Shown here piece after piece: positions 11,676 to 24,470 of a stretch of 64,000 nucleotides of DNA (positions are counted from its first letter, which is position 1; each line of letters starts with the position of its first letter). The notes beneath the pieces are model-generated. The model worked only from the letters and a program-made list of their open reading frames with translations, made no database searches and was not told the DNA's origin. The position numbers were made by a program, and so were the translations under genes. The stretch is from Rosa chinensis (taxonomy: Eukaryota; Streptophyta; Magnoliopsida; Rosales; Rosaceae). Location of the stretch: the NCBI RefSeq assembly GCF_002994745.2, contig NC_037092.1:81946824-82010823 (forward strand), read 5' to 3'.

Positions 11676-13556
11676 ATGCTTTCAACACTTTCCCTCCATC
11701 TTCCTCCTCAGAACCACACGCAGTCCCTAACTTCACAAAACCTCACACCCCATCATCATCATCTTCTCCACACCTTCACCTCCCCATTTGAGCTCAAACA
11801 ACTCCATGCCCACCTCATCAAAACCAACACTCCCCTCTCCACCCTCCCTCCCACCCGAATCGCCTTCGCTTGCTCTCTCACTCCCAGCTTCTCCTACGCC
11901 CAGAAACTCTTCCAACACCTCGAATACCCCGATATCACTGCCTGGAATTCCTGCCTGAAAGCCTTCGCCGAAGGCGATGAGCCCATTGATGCAATGCTGC
12001 TCTTCCATCAGCTGCATTGCTTCAATGTAATTCCTGACAGTTTCACTCTGTCTTTTGTTCTAAAGGCCTGTACCCGCTTGTTGGATTTTCACACTGGTAG
12101 ACTGCTACATGGCTATGTGGAGAAGCTTGGGTTTCGGTCCAATCTGTTTTTGATGAATATGATTCTGAATTTGTATGCATTGTGTGGGGAAATTAGGGAT
12201 GCACGGCTGATGTTTGATAAAATGCCGCAGAGGGATGTTGTCACGTGGAATATAATGATGACTCTGTTGGTGAAGAGAGGTGATATAGAGCAAGCTTATG
12301 ATTTGTTTTCGGGGATGCCGGATAGAAGTGTGAGGTCGTGGACGCTGATGATTTCGGGGTTTGGTCAGTGCGGTAAGCCTAAGGAGGCGATTCGTGTGTT
12401 TTTGGAGATGGAGGAGGCTGGTGTGAGGGCAAATGAGGTGACCGTAGTGGCGGTTCTTGCGGCTTCTGCTGATTTGGGTGACTTGGATTTGGGTAGGAGA
12501 GTTCATGAGTACTCGAAGGAAAGTGGGTTTGGAAGAAATGTTTGGATTTGTAACACGCTGATCGAGATGTATGTCAAATGTGGGTGTTTGGAGGATGCTT
12601 GTAGAGTTTTTGATGCGATGGAAGAACGAACGGTTGTGTCGTGGTCAGCTATGATTTCAGGGCTGGCCATGCATGGACAAGCTGAGGAAGCTTTGAGACT
12701 TTTCTCTAACATGATTCAGATAGGGATGGAGCCAAATTATGTAACTTTTGTTGGACTCCTGCATGCTTGTAGCCACATGGGGTTTGTTGACAAGGGTCGT
12801 GACTTCTTTGCCAGAATGACTGCAGATTATGGTATAGTTCCGAAAATTGAGCATTATGGTTGTATGGTTGATCTCTTAAGCCGCACAGGGCTCCTTCAAG
12901 AGGCTCACGAGTTTATCATGAACATGCCTATCAAACCAAATGGTGTTGTGTGGGGAGCTCTCCTTGGTGGATGCAAAGTTCACAGAAACATTGAACTGGC
13001 TGAAGAAGCAACAAAGCACCTTTCTGAATTGGATCCACTGAATGATGGATACTACATTGTTTTGTCAAACATTTATGCAGAAGCACAACGGTGGGAAGAC
13101 GTGGCGAGAGTGAGAAGACTAATGAGGGATCGAGGAGTGAAGAAGACACCTGGCTGGAGCTCAATCACGGTAGATGGAGTGCTTCATGAGTTTGTTGCTG
13201 GGGATGAAGCCCATCCTCAAGCCGAGGAGATCGACCAAATATGGGGAAAACTACTTGAAAGATTGAAGATGAAGGGTTATGTACCCAACACTTCAGTTGT
13301 TCTACTAGACATGGAAGAGGATCAAAAGGAGAAATTTCTCAATCGCCATAGCGAGAAATTAGCGCTGGTTTTTGGGCTGATCAAAACGAAACCTGGAACA
13401 CCAATTCGAATTATGAAGAATCTTCGTGTTTGTGAGGACTGTCATGCTGCTTTGAAACTTGTATCAGAAATTGCCGACAGAGAGATAGTTGTGCGTGACC
13501 GAAATCGGTTCCATTGTTTCAAAAAAGGTTATTGTTCCTGCGGGGATTACTGGTAG
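11676..13556 (+). CDS. Pentatricopeptide repeat protein, PLS class with E and DYW domains
   Basis: An intronless 626-residue protein. PLS-type PPR proteins bind single-stranded organellar RNA, and DYW-domain members carry the cytidine deaminase used for C-to-U RNA editing. The first 45 or so residues are rich in Ser, Thr, His and Leu, consistent with an organelle transit peptide. PPR motifs run from about residue 40 (ELKQLHAHLIKT) to about 460 and include WNIMMTLLVKRGDIEQAYDL and WSAMISGLAMHGQAEEALRL. The E region follows (GWSSITVDGVLHEFVAGDEA). The deaminase has the zinc and catalytic HSE at 558-560, CEDC at 586-589, and C-terminal CSCGDYW. All key residues are present, so it should be active. 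The RNA target cannot be read here. The start is the first in-frame ATG, at 11676. It converges on OPT-A, whose stop lies 318 bp away. Confidence 0.96.
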   Translation: MLSTLSLHLPPQNHTQSLTSQNLTPHHHHLLHTFTSPFELKQLHAHLIKTNTPLSTLPPTRIAFACSLTPSFSYAQKLFQHLEYPDITAWNSCLKAFAEGDEPIDAMLLFHQLHCFNVIPDSFTLSFVLKACTRLLDFHTGRLLHGYVEKLGFRSNLFLMNMILNLYALCGEIRDARLMFDKMPQRDVVTWNIMMTLLVKRGDIEQAYDLFSGMPDRSVRSWTLMISGFGQCGKPKEAIRVFLEMEEAGVRANEVTVVAVLAASADLGDLDLGRRVHEYSKESGFGRNVWICNTLIEMYVKCGCLEDACRVFDAMEERTVVSWSAMISGLAMHGQAEEALRLFSNMIQIGMEPNYVTFVGLLHACSHMGFVDKGRDFFARMTADYGIVPKIEHYGCMVDLLSRTGLLQEAHEFIMNMPIKPNGVVWGALLGGCKVHRNIELAEEATKHLSELDPLNDGYYIVLSNIYAEAQRWEDVARVRRLMRDRGVKKTPGWSSITVDGVLHEFVAGDEAHPQAEEIDQIWGKLLERLKMKGYVPNTSVVLLDMEEDQKEKFLNRHSEKLALVFGLIKTKPGTPIRIMKNLRVCEDCHAALKLVSEIADREIVVRDRNRFHCFKKGYCSCGDYW

Positions 13557-13874
13557 TAGGTCGTAGAAAAGTATATTATACATTTTAGCTAACATCATTG
13601 TTGTCATTTGTCAAAGAAATTGGAAATGTAGAATTGTATGCTACTCTTTTCAGTAACAAAGCATGATTCCAACACTAGCTTCAAATAATGAAAATCAAAC
13701 AATTTATTACTCAGAGTAAATCAAAATTATGAACTGTACGTACAGCTTCATGTATACCAATTTGCCATAGCTGCACAGCAATAATCATCATCAACAAAAA
13801 CTAGATTCTAGTTGAACTGGGCTACGATTTGAACGACTAGATGAGCTCAACTTTTCCAGCAGCTCTGAAGTGTG

Positions 13875-16800
13875 TCAAAAAACTGGACACCCTTTGACCA
13901 CTACTCCTGGAGCTGTGGGGCACTTGGCCAACGGACAATGATCAGTGCTGTCCTGACCCCACCATTTTGGACCATTAATACCGTTACTCTGAAGGGTGAA
14001 ATACACAAGAACTGCCGTGAAGGCCACACCGGCATCCAAAGCAGCTGATAGGATATAGTTATGCCTAGCCCACCATGCCCTGTGTTGTCGATAAACATAG
14101 AAGCTAAAGAAAATTCCGACTGTGAACCACATCAAGTAGTGGACAGCTTTAGCTGGTGGCATGACTGCTGTGGTTCCAATGATGATAGGCATGTTTATGA
14201 GCTTAATCCACTCTAGCTTGGGGAATTTGCGCGATAGGAGCCAAACTGGTATAGGTGCAAGTAAACCAAGTAGGAAGAACCAGTTCATCTCCGGGTAGTT
14301 TCCATGCTTAGTGAACATTCTGAGAGGGCCTATAACTCCCCAAATGATTGAGGCATTATAGAAGACCTCATCACTAGGACATGTCCATGGACTTCCCTCT
14401 GGCAGTTTTGATGGATCACAGATGTTCTCAACAGTGTTGAGAAGCCACCAGGATGTGCTGAAAAAGGTACTAGAAGCGACCAGTGTTCCAGCTAACTGGA
14501 GAAAGGGAAATGCATAGTTGCATACCAGTGATTTATCAGAAATACAAACAACATGAGCAAAAGTTAACTTATTAATACCATTACCTGCGCAATAAACATG
14601 GACTTGGGAGGGATCTTCATATAGTGACCTAATTTGAAGTCACCGAGAAACATGAGTGCTTGTGACATGCTGATATAGCCATATGTTTTGAAAGTCACAT
14701 TGGCAAGAGGCTTCCCAGGATAAAGATACCCAATAACCAACTCTGTGATCACATTGAGCCCCGGTTGCTGGGTAAACGTTTCAAACAGAAATCACAACGT
14801 TATTAATTGCAGTTCTCTCCCAAGAAATTGAATTTGCAGCCTACTGTGGGGAACATTCATAACATATATTTAAATGGACATACCATGTTTGTTGTGGCTT
14901 GAATAATGCCAATGGGTAAGGTGAAAGTTAGTGCAATGGCACAAGCCAGTAAGACTCCCCACCATGGAAGTTGGAGCTGTTTCCCAAAACCTTCACAGAC
15001 CCAGATGGAAAGGCCAACCATTAAAGCAAGCATGATGTGAAACCACCATTGTGGGACTGCCTCGTAGTTCTTCTTCATCAACCGTGTGTGGATGTCCCCA
15101 AGCTGATCTTTCGCTGCAGTAGAAGTCTTTTTCCACATATCCCAGATGTCTCTGTTCATGAATATGTCCCATAAAGGAGAAATAAATAATGCAGATTAGT
15201 TAACAGTCATGTCCAAACTAGGAGAAAGAAAAAGAAACAACTTACTTTCCATGGAAGAGTGCAACATGTGAAATAGTTGCTGTCAGACCAGCAAAGCTCC
15301 ACCCATAAGTCGAGGCAAAGTACATAGAGAGATGGAGTTTACTGTAACTGTTATACTCTTTCAAATTAATATCGAAAGTTTTCTGGTCCAGAACTCGGGA
15401 AACATTATAGCGTTTGCCAGTGGAGTCGAAAGTAGAAGAAGAAAAGAAGGGAAACTTCTTGGCATCTTTTACATTGGACCAATAAAAAATGGGGGTAAGA
15501 ATGTAGAAAATGAAGACAAAACCAGCCAACATGTTCATGAAGACAAAACCGGGTGTGGCTAATGGGCTCTTCAAGAAGCTAGCAACAGTTGACCAATCAA
15601 GGCCAAACGAGCCAATGCCAAGGCCATTGAGGCCGGAACCAATCTGTTGGGCGGTGACGGAGTCCTTCCATATCCAACAAACAAAGGAGAGAGCGCCTAT
15701 GGAGGGGAAGAAAAAACTTGGAATAATATAATAAGCGAAGCTGCATACAAATACTAAGCTGAAGTACTGCAGCCTAGTACGGCCTCCCTTTGGTCTCATT
15801 TCCCATTCATGAAGCGCCCTGTCATTACAATAAGTTTATTGACAACTAGAAATATCCAACATCTCAAATTTATTCACTTGAAGAAAAGCTATTCTAAATT
15901 TTGAGCAGCTTATAAACTGATCTGCTCATATCAGAAATTCGAAATTCGAAATAAGAATATATAAAAAATTGATCTTTCTCCACCCAATGCCAATTAGTGA
16001 TTCTACATGGTACATAGCGGTCAATCATGAAAAAAAAAGAATGAAAAAAAAAAAACCAATAGTCAAGGATGCTAGCAACTATTACTCTATCAGTAATGTC
16101 ATATCCAATACCACATGTAAAATCTCGAGCTTCTTATCTTCCCCATCTAGTTAGTTTCGGACTTTTGGGGTAGAAGAGAGGTCAATTCTACGATCTAACT
16201 TCAACAGTTTCAGTATGATACATAATGGGAATGAGAGTGAGAAAAATACCTGAAAAGAGAGACCTGAACCAGATTGTCAGGCCACCACATATATGGGGAA
16301 TCAACAAGGTACTTTCTGAACAACCCAGCCCACCCATATCCAAGCAACTGAAAAGTTCACACATACAAATTGAAAACATATACTCCACAACTTCACAACA
16401 CTAGAAAAAAAAAAAAAAAAAAACTTGCAACATAATTCAAACATGGATGGATCACATTCAATAAAAAAAAAAAATAAATAAATAAAATAACTTACTTGAG
16501 TGCTTTGGGCTAACAAGAAGGCTGCCATAGGATGCATGCTTCTGCGGTAGAAAGCCTTCACAATAGTGATAATGTTAACTGCATAAACACTATTTGATCC
16601 TGAATTCGCAAAGATGGTGATCAACACATGCTCTTTCAAGTTGAAAGGTCCGGGGTTGAATGAAAATGTCCGTCCCATAACTCGGAATTGTTTTGTTGGG
16701 AGAGTTTTAGCCATCAGTTTTCCGAGAGGGAGGACGAGGATTTGTGCTGAGACTGAAGAAATGTAGAGCTGGTTTTGGCGGTAACCAAAGAACTGGTTCA

Positions 16801-18271
16801 AAAAGGCAAGAGTGCAGCATGACAAAAGGCCTAGAACCCACGTACGAAAGGTTAAGGCGGGAACTGAAGGGTCGTCGGTGATCGGAACTGTTAGCCTCAC
16901 CTGCTCAATTGGGCTGTCGTTGAACTCATCATCTGTAACAAATTCACAAAACTGGTGATCAAAGTGTTCAATTGCAATGATGCATTAATATTTTGTTCAG
17001 AAAAAAATAATACGTTAAAACATTTATATTTTAATCGTTTTTTATTTTTTTTGAGGTAAACCGATCCTTTCAAAACTATAAAATTTGGAAGACAATCCAT
17101 TTTTGCATGCTAGGCCGTGTGTTTCATTACCAACCATGCGTTGAGGTAATCCCAAGATTCTAGAATGACTCACCTAATAGTTTTGTATTGTGGTCTTCTG
17201 TCTCATTATTGCTGAATATTTTGGTCAATTTGGCTCGGTCAGTTGTCAATCTTGTATTCGCCGCTGGATCCATTGCGTTACTCTCTCCCTTTTCAAATGA
17301 GGATGCTTAATCTTAATTTATTGATGTTTGTTGTTGGTTGTAATCCCTTAGTAGGGACAGTAATTGTGGTTGATTAGTAAAAATTGTTTATTGGAATAGA
17401 GAATAGGAAAATGCCCTATGGAGTAAAGGGAAGGCTTAAGTTCAAAATTAAAAATTTCTTTTGATAAAATAAAAAAGTAATTACTTAAGATATACACAAT
17501 ACTATTCTAGGTGATATAACATGTGGAAGAATTCAGGTTAGAGCTAATTGAATTTGGGTTGGGTTCATACCGGGAAAGGCTCACCCAACCCTTATAAAAC
17601 TGGTTGAGCTAGCTTCTTCTAACTTCTGCGCAAAAAACAAAAAAGAATTGGTTTTGTTGGAAGATTCGAGATCTCAAGTTGACCCGCCCCGAAGTTTTAC
17701 ACCTATGGGTAAAAGAGGCTACTCTCATGTTTGTTGTTTATATGGAACGTGATTACAAGTTGGTCTTGCAACATTTGCTACACCATGGAAAAATGCATCT
17801 TCGAGTAAAGTTACTCGCCTTCTCTCTATCTGTTATCATTGCCCCCATGAAGATAATCATTTCGACTAAACCGGTTGGTTCAGGCCGGGTATATACATCA
17901 TCATCAATTCATATTTACTTTCTCATACGAAAAGCAAATACACATCAAGTATCCAATATATCATGTTAGCCGGGCTCCCGGGAACATTTATCCGGTAGAA
18001 TAATTCTGATAAAATATGGACAATACGCATGTAAACACATTATTAATTTCTTCTCACATGCAAAAGAAAGAACAAATAATCATGGTAAATACTTAGTTTT
18101 ATGAGATCCACTGCAGTTCTTAAATTACCATATGCACAATCAAGGACATTTTTCTGCAACACAATGTTGAGAACAAAGTAGTACTAGCCAGAGAGACTTA
18201 CCAAGGACGTCGATCCTTGTCCCACCAGGAATAGTTGCTTGGGAGTCTGGACCTTCGACAGAGACTGTCAT
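13875..18271 (-). CDS. Oligopeptide transporter, OPT family (OPT-A)
   Basis: A proton-coupled plasma-membrane transporter of the OPT superfamily, moving tetra/pentapeptides, glutathione-type compounds or metal chelates. Core exons are 16496-16932, 16250-16347, 15246-15818, 14884-15151, 14585-14767 and 13875-14495, all in phase. Signature motifs are [10 protein letters not shown] in the NPG region and KIPPK (14600-14630) in place of the classic KIPPR. The C terminus is [15 protein letters not shown]. Two first exons compete. Exon 18202-18271 starts [10 protein letters not shown] and sits where OPT-B and OPT-C have exon 1. Exon 17174-17273 starts [11 protein letters not shown] and has its own ATG and a good GTGAG donor. 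The second alone gives 759 residues; the first joined directly to 16932 gives 749; all three, using acceptor CAG|CGG at 17264, give 779. All options keep frame. Substrate is unknown. Confidence 0.95.
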
Positions 18272-18477
18272 CCTTCTCCCCTACGTATACAAGCTCTCTC
18301 CTTAGAGAATAACAAAATATAGGACGCTAATTCTATGCCTTGCTAGTTAGTTGTTTTTTGCCTAGTTTCCTACTTTGTTTCCCTGCAAAAGCAGTCTATT
18401 GCTTTATTAGATGAAGCACATATACATCAAATTTCCAAAGGTTTCAGATCATGTAAACTGGGCAGCTAGCTAACCAC

Positions 18478-18490
18478 TTTATTTATAAAC
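18478..18490 (-). promoter_or_regulatory. Possible TATA box for the distal OPT-A start
   Basis: On the minus strand the sequence GTTTATAAATAAAG lies about 210 bp upstream of the ATG at 18271, a reasonable distance for a plant TATA box with a 5' leader of about 180 nt. It supports use of exon 18202-18271. There is no experimental evidence. Confidence 0.4.
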
Positions 18491-19073
18491 CGACGAGACC
18501 TGATCGACTACACGTAAGTAGGTTTCTGGTCTACCGGAGATCTGGTCAGCGAGGAAGAGAGAATGAAAATGTGGTCCAAATGGTAACGCTCTTTCAAAAA
18601 CCCGATTTTGTGGCCTAGGAGTTGGTTTGTAGCCTAAACTCTACTGTATTGTAATAACGGTCAAAGTCACAACCATCTAAATTTGGTTACATTTGTGACG
18701 TGGACTCATACACTTGGGGATTTTCCACATGATAAACTCGGCATTGTCGTCCACAAGTATGTCAGGAGTTAAAAATCACATGCAGCTTTGTGGGTGTTGT
18801 TAATTACTACATAAAAAGGGTTTTATGTTTAACAAACTCGGTTATTGCGAAGAATTCTAAATGTAAGAATCACATGACATAACGTCAGAAATCAGATAGA
18901 TTTACTTTATCCAGGCTCATTATATGTGATGCAAACCATATCTGTGATTAAAAGTAGGTTGGAGTGAATTTTTACCCTAATACTCTCTCCTCTGCTATTG
19001 GTAATAATCAAACGTTACTTCTCATTATCAAAGGCTTCGAATAATGAAAATTAAGCTAAGTTCTTTAATTTAA
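18491..19073. other. OPT-A / OPT-B intergenic region
   Basis: No gene is seen. From about 18960 the sequence matches the 3' flank of OPT-C at 28570-28680 (shared TACTCTCTC, TTATCAAAG and TTCTTTAATTTA segments), marking the edge of the OPT-B/OPT-C duplication. Confidence 0.6.
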
Positions 19074-19358
19074 ACTAGATGGGTCCCACACACTGTGTGT
19101 GAATAATTGAATATATATATATATATATTAAAAAAAAAAGAGTGGGATGTTTTTTTTTCTTATAGTGGGTAGTTTTGTTTTCAGGTTTTTATTTGTTTCA
19201 CTTAAACCGTTTTCTTTTTCTTTTTTCTATTTTCTGTTTATTTTTTAATTTGACTATATTACCCTATCTATTTTATGAAGTTTTCTAATATTTTAAGAGT
19301 CATTTTGATTTTTTTCTGTTTTGACTAACAAAATCTCTTTTCTTAATAATATTATAGA
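19074..19358 (-). mobile_element. Short non-autonomous Helitron
   Basis: Read on the minus strand it starts TCTATAATATTATTAAGA and ends in CTAGT, preceded by a CACACACAGTGTGTG hairpin. It sits between A and T, as Helitrons do. The paralogous region 3' of OPT-C at about 28670 lacks it, which supports an insertion after the duplication. It has no coding capacity. Confidence 0.72.
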
Positions 19359-19594
19359 TAAATAAATAAATAAAACAAACTATTCGGCAAATAAAATAAA
19401 AGAAAAAAACTATTCGGCAAAAAATCAAACTGTCTAACACATGCAAGAGCTTCATTTACAAAAAAAAAAAAAAAAAAAAAAACAAACAAACAAACACATG
19501 CAAGAGCTTCTTCTTCAGCAAACTGCAAGACAAGATTCTAATGACTAAAAATAAATGGGGTTTTTGTTTTCTTTATTATGTGCACCCTTCGTTC

Positions 19595-22500
19595 TCAAAG
19601 AACTGGGCACCCTTTGGCCACTACTCCTGGTGCAGTAGGGCAACGGGCCAATGGGCAATGATCATTATTATCAAGGCCCCACCAGTTTGGCCCTATAATG
19701 TCCTTACTTTGAAGTGCGAAATATAAGAGAACTCCTGCGAAGGCCACACCAGCATCCAAAGCAGCTGAGAGGATGTAGTTATGCCTAGCCCACCAGCCTT
19801 TGAACTTACTGTACACATAGAAGTTGAAGAAGATGGCAACTGCTCCATATGTAATGTAGTGGACAGGTCCAGCAGGTGGAATACCCTGAGCTGCTCCAAT
19901 AATGATAGGCATGTTTATGAGCCTAATCCACTTTTGATTTGGGAATTTCTTGGAGAAGAACCAGACTGGAACAGGCGCAAGTAAACCGAGGAGGAAGAAC
20001 CAGTTCAACTCCGGGTAGATGCCTTTGTTGGCGAACATTCTGAGCGGGCCGACAACTCCCCATATGATTGAAGCATTGTAGAAGACATCATCGTCGGGAC
20101 ATGTCCATGGACTTCCATCCGGCAACTTTGAGACATCGCAGATGTTCTCAATGGAGTGGAGAAGCCACCAAGATGTGGCAAATTGGACACTAGAAGCAAT
20201 TAGTGTTCCAGCTAACTGAAGATACAAAAAGTTAATAGGAAAACGAATGAGTATGCTATGAATGATAAAATAATTTTCATATGTCAAATAATCTATCATG
20301 TTACGTTGTTAAAGTGTTATTCTGAATCATAAATTATCATATAAAACATGACAAGAATTTGGCTAGAGATTTAACCCTATAAACAATTCACATGAATTTT
20401 GCTACGATATAATTGTATAATTGTATAACTAACCTGGACAACAAACATGGATTTTGGAGGGATCTTCATATAGTGACCCAATTTGAAGTCAGTAAGAAAC
20501 GAGAGTGCTTGTGACATGCTGATAGTGCCATAGGTCTTGAAGGCCGCATTCGCAAGAGGCTTGCCTGGATAAATATACCCGATAACCATCTCTGTAATCA
20601 CATTAATCCCAGTTCCCTGCAGGATTTGAACAATTAATTACAACTCACTTGGAGGAAATTCACAATAAGTTGTGAATGACAACATCGTTGCACAAATGTA
20701 CCGTATTTGTCGTGGCATTAATAATGCCGATGGGTAAGGTGAAGAACAATGCAATGCCACAAGCCATTAAAACTCCCCACCATGGAAGTTGGAGCTGTTT
20801 GCCAAAACCTTCACAAGTGAAGATGGAAAGACCAATCATTGAGACAAGGATGACGTGAAACCACCATTGAGGGACTGCTTCATAATTCTTCTTCATCAGC
20901 CTTGTGTGGATGTCATTAACTTGAGCTTTCACAGAACTAGCTGTCTTTCTCCACATGTGCCAGATTGTTCTGTTCATGTACATGTCACATAAGAAAGTAA
21001 GCAATGAGGAAAAAAGATAAATTTCAAGCTCTTGAATTGAGTGCTGTTGGTGAAAGCTGCTTACTTTCCATAGAAAAGTGCAACATGTGAAATTGTAGCG
21101 GTGAGACTGGCAAAGCTCAGTCCATAATTGATGGCAAAGAAGGTACTGAGATGGACTTTGCTGTAGCTATTATATTCTGACATATTAATGTCGAAACTTT
21201 TCTGATTTAGAATCCTGGAAATGTTGTAAGTGTTTCCCATCGCATCGAAAGTATGAGAGGAAATAAGTGGGAACCTCTGAAAGCCATATGCATTGTTCCA
21301 ATAAGCAATGGGGGCAGCAATGTAGACAATCAGAACAAAACCAAGTAAGAAGTTAATGTTGGCAAATCCTGGTGTAGCCAATGGACTGCCTAAGAAACTA
21401 GCAACAGTAGACCAATCGAGTCCAAACGAGCCAATACCAAGTCCACGGACTCCGGAACCAATCTGTTGGGCAGTTATGGAATTCTTCCATATCAAACAAA
21501 CAATGGAGATAGTAGATATGGAGGGGAAAAGGTAAGCCGGAACAATGTAGTAAGCAAAGCTGCATATGAAAACCAAGAAGAAGAATTGTAGCCTTGTACG
21601 GCCTCCCTTTGGTCTCTTTTCCTTTTCATGCAATGCCCTGAATTTGAAAGTACGAATTAGCAGTCAAAAGTGCTTCTATAACTGAAAAAGGTTTTCTATT
21701 TATGCATTTCCCAGGACAAGTCAAAAGTGCGTGGTTTTTGGTATAATGGTATTATAGAAGCAATAGTTGGGTAACTCCCACTTTTTTTAGAAAGGGGTAA
21801 CTACATCTTGAATATCGAAGAAGCGCATCAAAATTTATTTATGCTTCTATTAAAAGCACTACTACTGAACTCAACTCGATGAATACCTGAATAGAGAGAC
21901 TTGAACCAGATTTGACGGCCACCACATGTAAGGAGAGTCAACAAGGTATCTTCTGAATAGGCCAGCCCATCCGTACCCAAGCATCTGTTAATTTCAGAGT
22001 GGAAAACACGGATTGATCAACACATGCATATTTACAGTCAAATTACCAAAGAAACTCTGGTAACTATAATTTACGATTTACCTGTGTGGTTTGTGCTAAC
22101 AAGAAGGCTGATGCAGGATGCAGATTCCTTTTGTAAAAAGCCAGAACCATTGTGATCATATGCACAGCATAGACACCGCTTGCTCCAGAGCTGGCAAATA
22201 TGGTGATAAGCACATGCTCTTTCAGATTGAAAGGCCCCGGATTCATCGAAAATGTCCATTTTGTAAAGGGGACCCGTAATTGATTAGTTGGGAGGGTTGC
22301 AGCCATCAACTTCCCCAGAGGGAGGACAAGAATTTGTGCTGAGACTGATCCCACAGAGAGCGGGTTTCGGCGGTATGCGAAAAACTTGTTGACAAAGGCA
22401 AGAATGGCGCATGAGAGTATGCCCAGAACCCACGTCCGAAATGTCAAGGTTGGTTGAGAAGGGTCATCGGTGATCGGAACAGTGAGCCTGACTTCCTCAA

Positions 22501-23192
22501 TAGGGTTGTCATTCACTTCATCATCTGCCACATGAACACAATGACAACACTGCAGATTAAAAAAAAAACATACAAAATTGCTTCATCTTAGGCAGAAGTG
22601 TCAAACTAGAACTAAAATCCCATAAAATTTACAATCTTTGGTGTCGGCTGCATATAGGCTTTTTCATATGCATGTACAAAACCCCATATACAACACCGTC
22701 ACTTAAACCCCATATAATCAGACTTGCTGAAATTGCAGTTCAGAAAAAACTAACCATCTTTAATCTCAATCATGAATATATTTAGCTACTGCATATAGAT
22801 AATCTACATATGCATATACACCATAAACAACATGTACACTGTCACTAAAACCCCATATCAAGCTCGCAATTCTACATAAAAGTAAACATCTTTGATGCCA
22901 GTCATGTGCATAACATCTTTGATGCCAGTCATGTGCATAGACATAGAAACAGATTCCACCAAGAGCCTAAATTTGGAACATGTAAGAAACATAAACAAAA
23001 TACTCACCCCATAAAAGTTTGGTTAAAGAAAACAGATTTTTCTGCGTAACATCTTGAAACGAGAGTTCATATAAAAACCAAATACATACATATGTATCAT
23101 GTATGTATATACTCACCAATAACGTCAATGTCAAAGTGATGCTTCTTAGAGAGGTCTCCTGGAGAAACTCCATCGTCAACCAAACCTGTCAT
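19595..23192 (-). CDS. Oligopeptide transporter, OPT family (OPT-B)
   Basis: An OPT transporter of 753 residues in seven exons: 23117-23192, 22082-22524, 21887-21984, 21065-21637, 20702-20969, 20434-20616 and 19595-20215. Exons 3-7 have exactly the same lengths (98, 573, 268, 183, 621) as in OPT-A and OPT-C, and every junction keeps frame. It starts [20 protein letters not shown] with a hydrophilic cytosolic N terminus. The first membrane segments follow [23 protein letters not shown] is intact, KIPPKSMF is the KIPP motif, and the end is [19 protein letters not shown] differs from OPT-C in normally conserved spots, for example ANSGSN is ASSGAS here, so substrate preference may have diverged. 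A GA-rich 5' leader (23196-23225) and an ACTATTTAAAAG TATA-like site near 23258 are shared with OPT-C. Confidence 0.97.
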
Positions 23193-23751
23193 CTCTGCCT
23201 CTCTCTCTCTCTCTCTCTCTCTCTGTTTGTTTTAGAGAAAGAATGCCACGAGCACTATTTAAAAGACAACATGAATCTGCTAGTGGTGTTTTGTTTGGTG
23301 GTTTCTGAAGTTTACACAAGCTTGCTATTATATACATACTGTCCTTCATACAAATATAGCAAATTGTAGCCTACTCTCTCTCTGTCTCTCTCAAGAAACC
23401 GGTCTTTGTATTGTGGTCAATTTCTAATTGATTAGTAATTCGACTCATTTAAGTTATGAATCCTCCTCTGCTTCTAATTCTTGTTCTTGCTTGAAACCAA
23501 ATAAGAAGTTAATAAATAAAACTAGGACTAAAATCTGGTAGAATAATAGGAAAAATAGTCTAGAGTCCTTGACTGGTCTGTTTGGCTCTAAAGACCAAAA
23601 CAAAATTAACTGCTAGATTATGGATTGATTAAGCCAAACTTGTTGAACAAATTAGTGGTTTATGTATGGACTCCCAAAATTTGGGGGTGGCAGCTCTGTG
23701 TGATTGAATTGGAAATAAGTGGTAGTTAATTGAAATATGAGATTATGTAAA
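23193..23751 (-). promoter_or_regulatory. OPT-B 5' leader and promoter region
   Basis: A CT microsatellite at 23196-23225 (GA in transcript sense) lies in the 5' leader. The TATA-like TTTAAATAGT (minus strand, near 23258) and much of the following 450 bp are conserved upstream of OPT-C (32284-32850). Conservation fits shared cis elements but also recent duplication. Confidence 0.5.
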
Positions 23752-24470
23752 GGTTGCGACTATTGCCACCCTACCATTTTCTTTGTTCACCCTACATTCT
23801 CATTACACCCTACATATTAATTTCAATTATTAAATTTACTTATCTAACTCATTTCTGTTTCCAGAAATATCCTTATATGACATATCTAAATAAATAAATA
23901 AATTAACGAAAATCTTTCATTTAATTTATACCAATAAAAAAAACTAAAATATATTAAAGTTTCCTAACGAAATCATAATCTGATTTACTTCCAACTTTTT
24001 CATTTTTTCTTTCAGTTTCAATGTTCGTCTATTTCAATCCATGTCAAAAGATTAGTAAGTTAATAACTATGAGCAATGAAGAAGGGATAAGGGATTGATT
24101 TTTTTTTCTTTCGTGTTTTAAATTTATACTTTCAATGTTCACAAAGGGTATTGCAAAGATTTTGATGAAATTAACACTAATAATTTTGTGAACTGAATAA
24201 CGAATTAATGTTGAGGAGGCAACAAAAAGACAAAAAAATAGTAATAAATTTTAATTTGGGTGGAGAAGATGAAGATTGATGTTATCCAATGAGAAATTAA
24301 GTAGTCTTTGTATGTAATTAATTAGTTATGTATTTCGTTTTCCTATAGATTTGTGTTTAGAAAATTAGTGTACTTATTAGTTATTTTACAGTTGGATAAT
24401 ATAGTATTTCAATAATTCAAATGTCTGTAAAGTGAACTAAGAAAATTATAGGGTGGCAATAGCCGCACCC
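23752..24470. mobile_element. Non-autonomous MULE, 719 bp, upstream of OPT-B
   Basis: Inverted ends of about 40 bp include GACTATTGCCACCCTA and its complement. TTATGTAAA is duplicated at 23743-23751 and 24471-24479. The uninterrupted target TTATGTAAA is still present upstream of OPT-C at 32851-32859, a natural empty site. There is no ORF of note. Confidence 0.9.

Noticed and set aside
12105..12506. Long antisense ORFs within the PPR gene
   Set aside because: Complementary-frame shadows of a well-supported PPR-DYW coding sequence.
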